Source of the DNA: Bryobacterales bacterium
GTDB lineage: Bacteria; Acidobacteriota; Terriglobia; Bryobacterales; Bryobacteraceae
Length of the DNA stretch: 7,823 nt
NCBI GenBank assembly: GCA_003132865.1
Contig: PKYZ01000595.1
Location: 1-7,823, forward strand
Direction of reading: 5' to 3'
Each line of letters opens with the position of its first letter. The first letter of the stretch is position 1. Of the stretch, positions 5,642 to 7,823 are shown one piece after another. Made by a program: the position numbers and the translations under genes. Below the pieces are notes generated by a model that worked only from the letters and a program-made list of their open reading frames with translations, had not been told where the DNA came from and did no database searches.

Positions 5642-7474
<1,833 letters not shown>

Positions 7475-7485
7475 GCAAAAAAGTG

Positions 7486-7671
7486 GGCCGCCGATGAACG
7501 CAGATAAACTTAAGCAAAAACCGGAACCACAGGATGAACACAGATAAAACACACCAGCGTAGCGATCTGGCTCAGCTTTCTTATCTGTGTCCATCTGTGG
7601 TTCCCACGCGGATGAAAAACAAAACGGCCTGAATTTGTTTTATCGGTGTTTATCCGCGTTTATCGGCGGCC
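7486..7671. repeat. Large nested inverted repeat (intergenic, terminator-like)
   Basis: Outer arms at 7486-7509 and 7648-7671 (24 nt each, 22 matching) begin GGCCGCCGAT and end ATCGGCGGCC. Inner arms at 7523-7547 and 7581-7604 match except for one substitution and one bulged base, from GGAACCACAG to TGTGGTTCC. A third small hairpin (GATGAAAAACAAA, 7611-7623, with TTTGTTTTATC, 7635-7645) sits between the inner and outer right arms. The words GATGAACACAGATAA and TTATCTGTGT belong to a repeat style I recall as widespread in intergenic DNA of soil bacteria. It starts about 11 nt after the kinase stop, so a bidirectional terminator or processed RNA structure is likely. It lacks a clear U-tract. 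Confidence 0.8.
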
Positions 7672-7716
7672 GGGTTGCATTTTTCCGCCACCGGTTAGCC
7701 GCGAAATCCGGAATGC

Positions 7717-7722
7717 TACAAT
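7717..7722 (+). promoter_or_regulatory. Possible -10 box (TACAAT)
   Basis: TACAAT follows ATGC, and TTAGCC lies 16 nt upstream as a poor -35. A start near 7729 would give a short leader for the ORFs beginning at 7739, 7755 or 7796. It lies after the nested repeat, consistent with a new transcription unit. Confidence 0.35.
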
Positions 7723-7754
7723 CGAGGTTTCGATCGCGATGCGAGCGCTAGTTC

Positions 7755-7799
7755 ATGACCAGCGAGCCGGTTCTGGCCGCGAAGGATGCGTCCCGATGA
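7755..7799 (+). CDS. Possible 14-codon leader ORF
   Basis: ATG 7755 opens MTSEPVLAAKDASR and stops at TGA 7797-7799, overlapping the next ATG at 7796 as ATGA. Such an overlap would couple translation to the following gene. No strong Shine-Dalgarno precedes it, and the downstream gene is cut, so it may be a chance ORF. Confidence 0.2.
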   Translation: MTSEPVLAAKDASR

Positions 7800-7823
7800 G
7801 CCGGGACGCGGCACGCAGGAGTG
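7796..7823 (+). CDS. Start of a gene cut by the window edge (partial)
   Basis: ATG 7796 reads MSRDAARRS and runs off the end. AAGGA lies 9 nt upstream. The same frame is open from an earlier ATG at 7739, so the protein may begin 19 codons sooner. Nine residues are too few to assign a function. A response regulator for the upstream kinase is possible by position only, but the nested repeat and the new -10 box argue for a separate unit. Confidence 0.35.

Overview
The window reads as a high-GC bacterial chromosome segment, most plausibly from an Acidobacteriota of the Solibacter/Bryobacter type. That assignment is an inference. It rests on GC-rich codon use, a secreted ankyrin-repeat protein, a conserved unknown gene paired with a quinone oxidoreductase, and the style of the intergenic repeats. 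No ribosomal RNA or other taxonomic marker is present.

The left half (1 to about 3560) is an accessory 'graveyard'. It holds remnants of three unrelated transposases: ISAzo13-type at 2-55 (+), IS4-type at 1189-1362 (+), and an IS5/IS1182-type N-terminus at 3297-3558 (-). It also holds a decayed phage tail segment on the minus strand (2520-3296). There, a probable tape-measure C-terminus is followed after 4 nt by a tail protein carrying two frameshifts. Among the debris are an intact secreted ankyrin-repeat protein (1584-2339, +), a small minus-strand protein with three 15-residue CxCxxC repeats (147-425), and two small minus-strand ORFs with good ribosome-binding sites (774-1064 and 581-811).

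Positions 3559-4117 contain no convincing gene. They hold a stem-loop, a minus-strand TATAAT box and a hairpin element resembling Solibacter-type intergenic repeats.

The right half (4118-7474) is an ordinary, well-preserved plus-strand operon. It encodes a conserved membrane-associated protein of unknown function, a zinc-independent NADPH:quinone oxidoreductase (ATGA overlap) and a membrane sensor histidine kinase (10-nt gap). The kinase has a periplasmic domain, HAMP, PAS, HisKA and HATPase_c. No response regulator lies in the window.

A large nested inverted repeat (7486-7671) closes the operon. After it, a TACAAT box leads into a short ORF and the start of a further gene cut by the window edge. 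The most distinctive observations are the nested repeat, the CxCxxC-repeat protein and the tail segment disrupted by an IS. I did not find a clearly new multi-gene system.
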